Shown here: positions 14,248 through 16,097 of the stretch, piece by piece | How positions within the stretch are numbered: the stretch's first letter is position 1 | Layout of the letters: each line of letters opens with the position of its first letter | DNA from: Deltaproteobacteria bacterium | GTDB taxonomy: Bacteria; Desulfobacterota; Desulfuromonadia; Geobacterales; Geobacteraceae | Assembly: GCA_021810985.1 (NCBI GenBank) | Contig: JAJZQA010000014.1 | Coordinates: forward strand, 1 to 16,097 | DNA: 16,097 bases | Direction: 5' to 3' | Translations under genes and position numbers: made by a program | Notes under the pieces: generated by a model | The model's input: only the letters and a program-made list of their open reading frames with translations | The model's database searches: none | What the model was told of the DNA's origin: nothing

Positions 14248-15217
14248 GCTCCACCAGGGTAAAAAAATCAGTAATTGCCTGCCGCAGTTGCTGTTTCTCC
14301 CCGAGTGTGTTCACCTGTGAACGAAAACGGGCCGCACCCGCGAGTCCTTTCACGTACCAGGAAAGGTGCTTCCTCATCTCCGCGACGGCGGTATACTCGC
14401 CATAAAGCTGACAAAGATGCTCAAAATGGATAAGTGCGGTGGCGTGACGTTCTTCTTTGCCAGGACCTGAGGGAGTTTTACCCGCGAGCCTCGCCACCGC
14501 CTCCCTGAAAATCCAGGGATTGCCCATGGCGCCTCGTGCGATCATCACGCCATCGCAGTCTGTTTGGGAAAACATGTCCATAACGTCTTGACTGGAAAAG
14601 ATGTCTCCGCTACCGATGACCGGGAGTGCGACGGCGTTTTTCAGTTCTTTGATCTTTTCCCACTCAGCATAGCCGGAGAACATCTGCGTACGGGTACGAG
14701 GGTGCAAGGTAATGGCATCGCAGCCTTCTTGTTCGGCAATCCGGCCGATCTCCAGAAATGACTTTTCCGTGGAGTTCCAGCCGGTGCGGATCTTTATCGT
14801 CAAAGGACGGCTCGTGGCCTTTCTCACCGAACGAATGATTTCGGCAACTTTGAGAGGGGTCCTGAGCAGCGAACTGCCAGCTCCCCCGGAAACCACTTTT
14901 TTCACCGGGCATCCCATATTGATATCGATGAGATCACAATCTGGCTCAATCATGCGTGCCGCCTCGGCAAGGGACGCCGGATCTCCGCCGAAAAGCTGGA
15001 TGCCGAGTGGTCTGTCAAGTGAAGAACTTTGCAAGAGGGCAAGGGTGTTTTTCCCATTTCGCTTCAGTCCTTCCGCGCTGATCATTTCGGTGAAGCATAG
15101 TGGGGCTCCTTCTTTCCTTGCCAGGAGCCGGAACGGTAAATCACTGATCCCTGCCATGGGCGCGAGGATAAGGGGGGGGGATATGTGAAGGGAGCCGATG
15201 GTAAGGGCGCTATGCAT
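14234..15217 (-). CDS. dusB: tRNA-dihydrouridine synthase, DusB/NifR3 family
   Basis: FMN- and NADPH-dependent enzyme that reduces specific uridines in the tRNA D-loop. The TIM-barrel signature APMAGISDLPFR is near the start, followed by IQLFGGDP, DINMGCPVKKV with catalytic Cys at about residue 103, IKIRTGW, TLHPRTRTQMFSGYA, VIGSGDI and the FMN-phosphate site VMIARGAMGNPWIF. The ATG at 15217 gives 327 aa; a GTG at 15229 in frame would add four residues, and neither has a strong Shine-Dalgarno. It heads the operon and overlaps the ntrB-like gene. The order nifR3–ntrB–ntrC is well known from alphaproteobacteria such as Rhodobacter, where the family name NifR3 arose. Confidence 0.93.
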   Translation of the reverse strand: MHSALTIGSLHISPPLILAPMAGISDLPFRLLARKEGAPLCFTEMISAEGLKRNGKNTLALLQSSSLDRPLGIQLFGGDPASLAEAARMIEPDCDLIDINMGCPVKKVVSGGAGSSLLRTPLKVAEIIRSVRKATSRPLTIKIRTGWNSTEKSFLEIGRIAEQEGCDAITLHPRTRTQMFSGYAEWEKIKELKNAVALPVIGSGDIFSSQDVMDMFSQTDCDGVMIARGAMGNPWIFREAVARLAGKTPSGPGKEERHATALIHFEHLCQLYGEYTAVAEMRKHLSWYVKGLAGAARFRSQVNTLGEKQQLRQAITDFFTLVEHERE

Positions 15218-15243
15218 TACTTTTCTCACAGAACAGGACTTTG

Positions 15244-15260
15244 TGCCTAAATTTTAGGCA
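15244..15260. promoter_or_regulatory. 17-bp palindromic operator, NtrC-type (TGC-N11-GCA), over the dusB promoter start site
   Basis: TGCCTAAATTTTAGGCA has perfect 8-bp arms around a single central base. Its total length and TGC-N11-GCA ends match the geometry of NtrC-binding sites (TGCACC-N5-GGTGCA), though the inner arm bases differ. It begins at the last base of the -10 box and covers the expected +1, a place where a bound regulator would repress. Confidence 0.5.
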
Positions 15261-15287
15261 TGATAGCACAGGAGCGGAAAAAGGCAA
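15260..15287 (-). promoter_or_regulatory. Promoter of the dusB-ntrB-ntrC operon
   Basis: On the minus strand TTGCCT (15287-15282) is followed after 16 nt by TATCAT (15265-15260), with TGC directly before the -10 box, making it an extended -10. Transcription would start near 15253, about 36 nt before the dusB ATG. Confidence 0.6.
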
Positions 15288-15422
15288 GAGTTTTGTTGAG
15301 AAGCCCGGATGGTTTTTCCTGTATTACGCTCTGCGGTTTTCGGTGCTTTTTTGTGAGGTTGGCAAGAGATTTTCCGGTGACTATCGGCAGTGTGGATAAA
15401 CATGTGCGGGGTCAAATTAACA

Positions 15423-15496
15423 GTTCGGAATGAAAAATTTCGTGCATTCCGGACGCCTGTTGCAAAAAATAGCTTTTTCAACTATTATTCCGAACG
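15423..15496 (+). promoter_or_regulatory. Three copies of ATTCCG(A/G)AC around the fabI promoter
   Basis: ATTCCGGACG (15446-15455) and ATTCCGAACG (15487-15496) are direct copies differing at one base. GTTCGGAAT (15423-15431) is an inverted copy, the exact reverse complement of ATTCCGAAC. Two copies lie upstream of the -35 box and one overlaps the likely start site. The arrangement suits a transcription factor that acts on fabI, but I do not recognise the motif. Confidence 0.45.
15460..15488 (+). promoter_or_regulatory. Sigma70 promoter of fabI
   Basis: TTGCAA (15460-15465) and TATTAT (15483-15488) are separated by 17 nt, with four and five matches to the consensus. The start would be near 15495, giving a leader of about 128 nt. 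The remaining part of the dusB-fabI gap (15288-15420) shows nothing I can assign. Confidence 0.6.
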
Positions 15497-15622
15497 AATG
15501 TGGCGTGAGGTGTTTGCCTTCCCAGGTATTTCTGGCTTGGTGATCGCGATTGTTCACAGGGTAATAATCACCGCATCGCGGTGCTAAGGTTTTTAATTCG
15601 GTCTGTTTTACGGAGGATGATG

Positions 15623-16097
15623 ATGGGTCTGCTTGATGGGAAGAAAGCGGTAATTTTTGGAGTTGCGAATGAAAAAAGTATCGCTTGGGCTATAGCTCAG
15701 GCTTTTAAGGAAGAGGGGGCGGAACTCGCCCTGACATATGCCAACGACGCCATCGCCAAGAGGGTTTTTCCTCTGGCGGAAAGCATTGGCGTCAGCCAGG
15801 TGTTGCCGTGCGATGTGACGAGTGATGAAGACATTCAAAAGGTTTTTTCCGAAATTGGCAAGAAGTGGGACGGAATTGATATCCTGATTCACTCCCTTGC
15901 CTTTGCCAACCGGGACGAGCTGAAAGGTTCTTTCCTCAATACCAGCAGGGCCGGATTTGCCCTTGCCATGGATATCAGCGCCTATTCATTGATTGCACTT
16001 GCCCGGGAAGCGTACCCGCTGATGAAGGACAGGGGCGGTAGCATCCTGGCCATGACGTACTATGCAGCGGAAAAGGTCTTCCCGAACTATAATAGAT
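15623..16097 (+). CDS. fabI: Enoyl-ACP reductase (NADH) FabI, 5' part only
   Basis: Reduces trans-2-enoyl-ACP in the last step of each fatty-acid elongation cycle. The first 158 residues are in the window and the gene runs off the right edge. The FabI-type glycine/cofactor region is GVANEKSIAWAIA (13-25), followed by LPCDVTSDEDI and ILIHSLAFA (87-95). The two active-site tyrosines align with E. coli numbering, Y146 (AMTYYAAEK) and Y156 (FPNYN); the catalytic lysine lies beyond the window. Three consecutive in-frame ATGs occur at 15617, 15620 and 15623. The last is chosen because GGAGG (15612-15616) is six bases away; the first would have no spacing at all. Confidence 0.93.
   Translation, partial: MGLLDGKKAVIFGVANEKSIAWAIAQAFKEEGAELALTYANDAIAKRVFPLAESIGVSQVLPCDVTSDEDIQKVFSEIGKKWDGIDILIHSLAFANRDELKGSFLNTSRAGFALAMDISAYSLIALAREAYPLMKDRGGSILAMTYYAAEKVFPNYNR

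Noticed and set aside
1..16097. CRISPR arrays, insertion sequences with transposase, prophage or toxin-antitoxin genes
   Set aside because: No regularly spaced direct repeats, no transposase or integrase, and no recognisable defence genes were seen on either strand.

Overview
The window looks like chromosomal core DNA from a Geobacter/Desulfuromonas/Pelobacter-type bacterium (Desulfuromonadales). This rests on remembered gene order, tRNA-Gln–prs–rplY–pth–rpsF–rpsR–DUF2232–rplI–dnaB, a dusB–ntrB–ntrC group, a receiver-PilZ protein, and LpxA and OmpA proteins that imply a Gram-negative envelope. No database search was possible, so the taxonomic call is an inference.

Layout. (1) 1-4733, plus strand: tRNA-Gln(UUG), PRPP synthetase, ribosomal protein L25, peptidyl-tRNA hydrolase, S6, S18, a DUF2232 membrane protein and L9, closed by two strong hairpin terminators (4758-4792 and 4806-4844). 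(2) 4905-5975, minus strand: an OmpA-type porin/peptidoglycan anchor that splits rplI from dnaB. Its own promoter diverges from that of dnaB, and its leader is structured. (3) 6244-9899, plus strand: a strong sigma70 promoter, replicative helicase DnaB, an LpxA-family acyltransferase, and a 437-aa protein with an SDR-like nucleotide-binding start. (4) 10056-10763: a receiver-PilZ response regulator bounded on both sides by inverted-repeat elements that touch the stop codons of the genes before them. (5) 15217 down to 11004, minus strand: dusB, an NtrB-like kinase, an NtrC-like sigma54 activator and an isochorismatase-family hydrolase, probably one operon. A 17-bp palindrome of the form TGC-N11-GCA sits on the start site of its promoter. 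(6) 15623 to the edge: the 5' part of fabI, with a good promoter surrounded by three copies of an ATTCCG(A/G)AC motif.

The genes cover nucleotide supply, translation, replication initiation, envelope and fatty-acid or lipid A synthesis, and nitrogen-type signalling. The coding content is mostly ordinary. The less ordinary material is between the genes: two MITE-like or palindromic elements (9898-10018 and 10758-10975), a candidate autoregulatory NtrC-type operator, the repeated motif around the fabI promoter, and the nested inverted repeat in the ompA leader. I did not find a clear new multi-gene defence or biosynthetic system.
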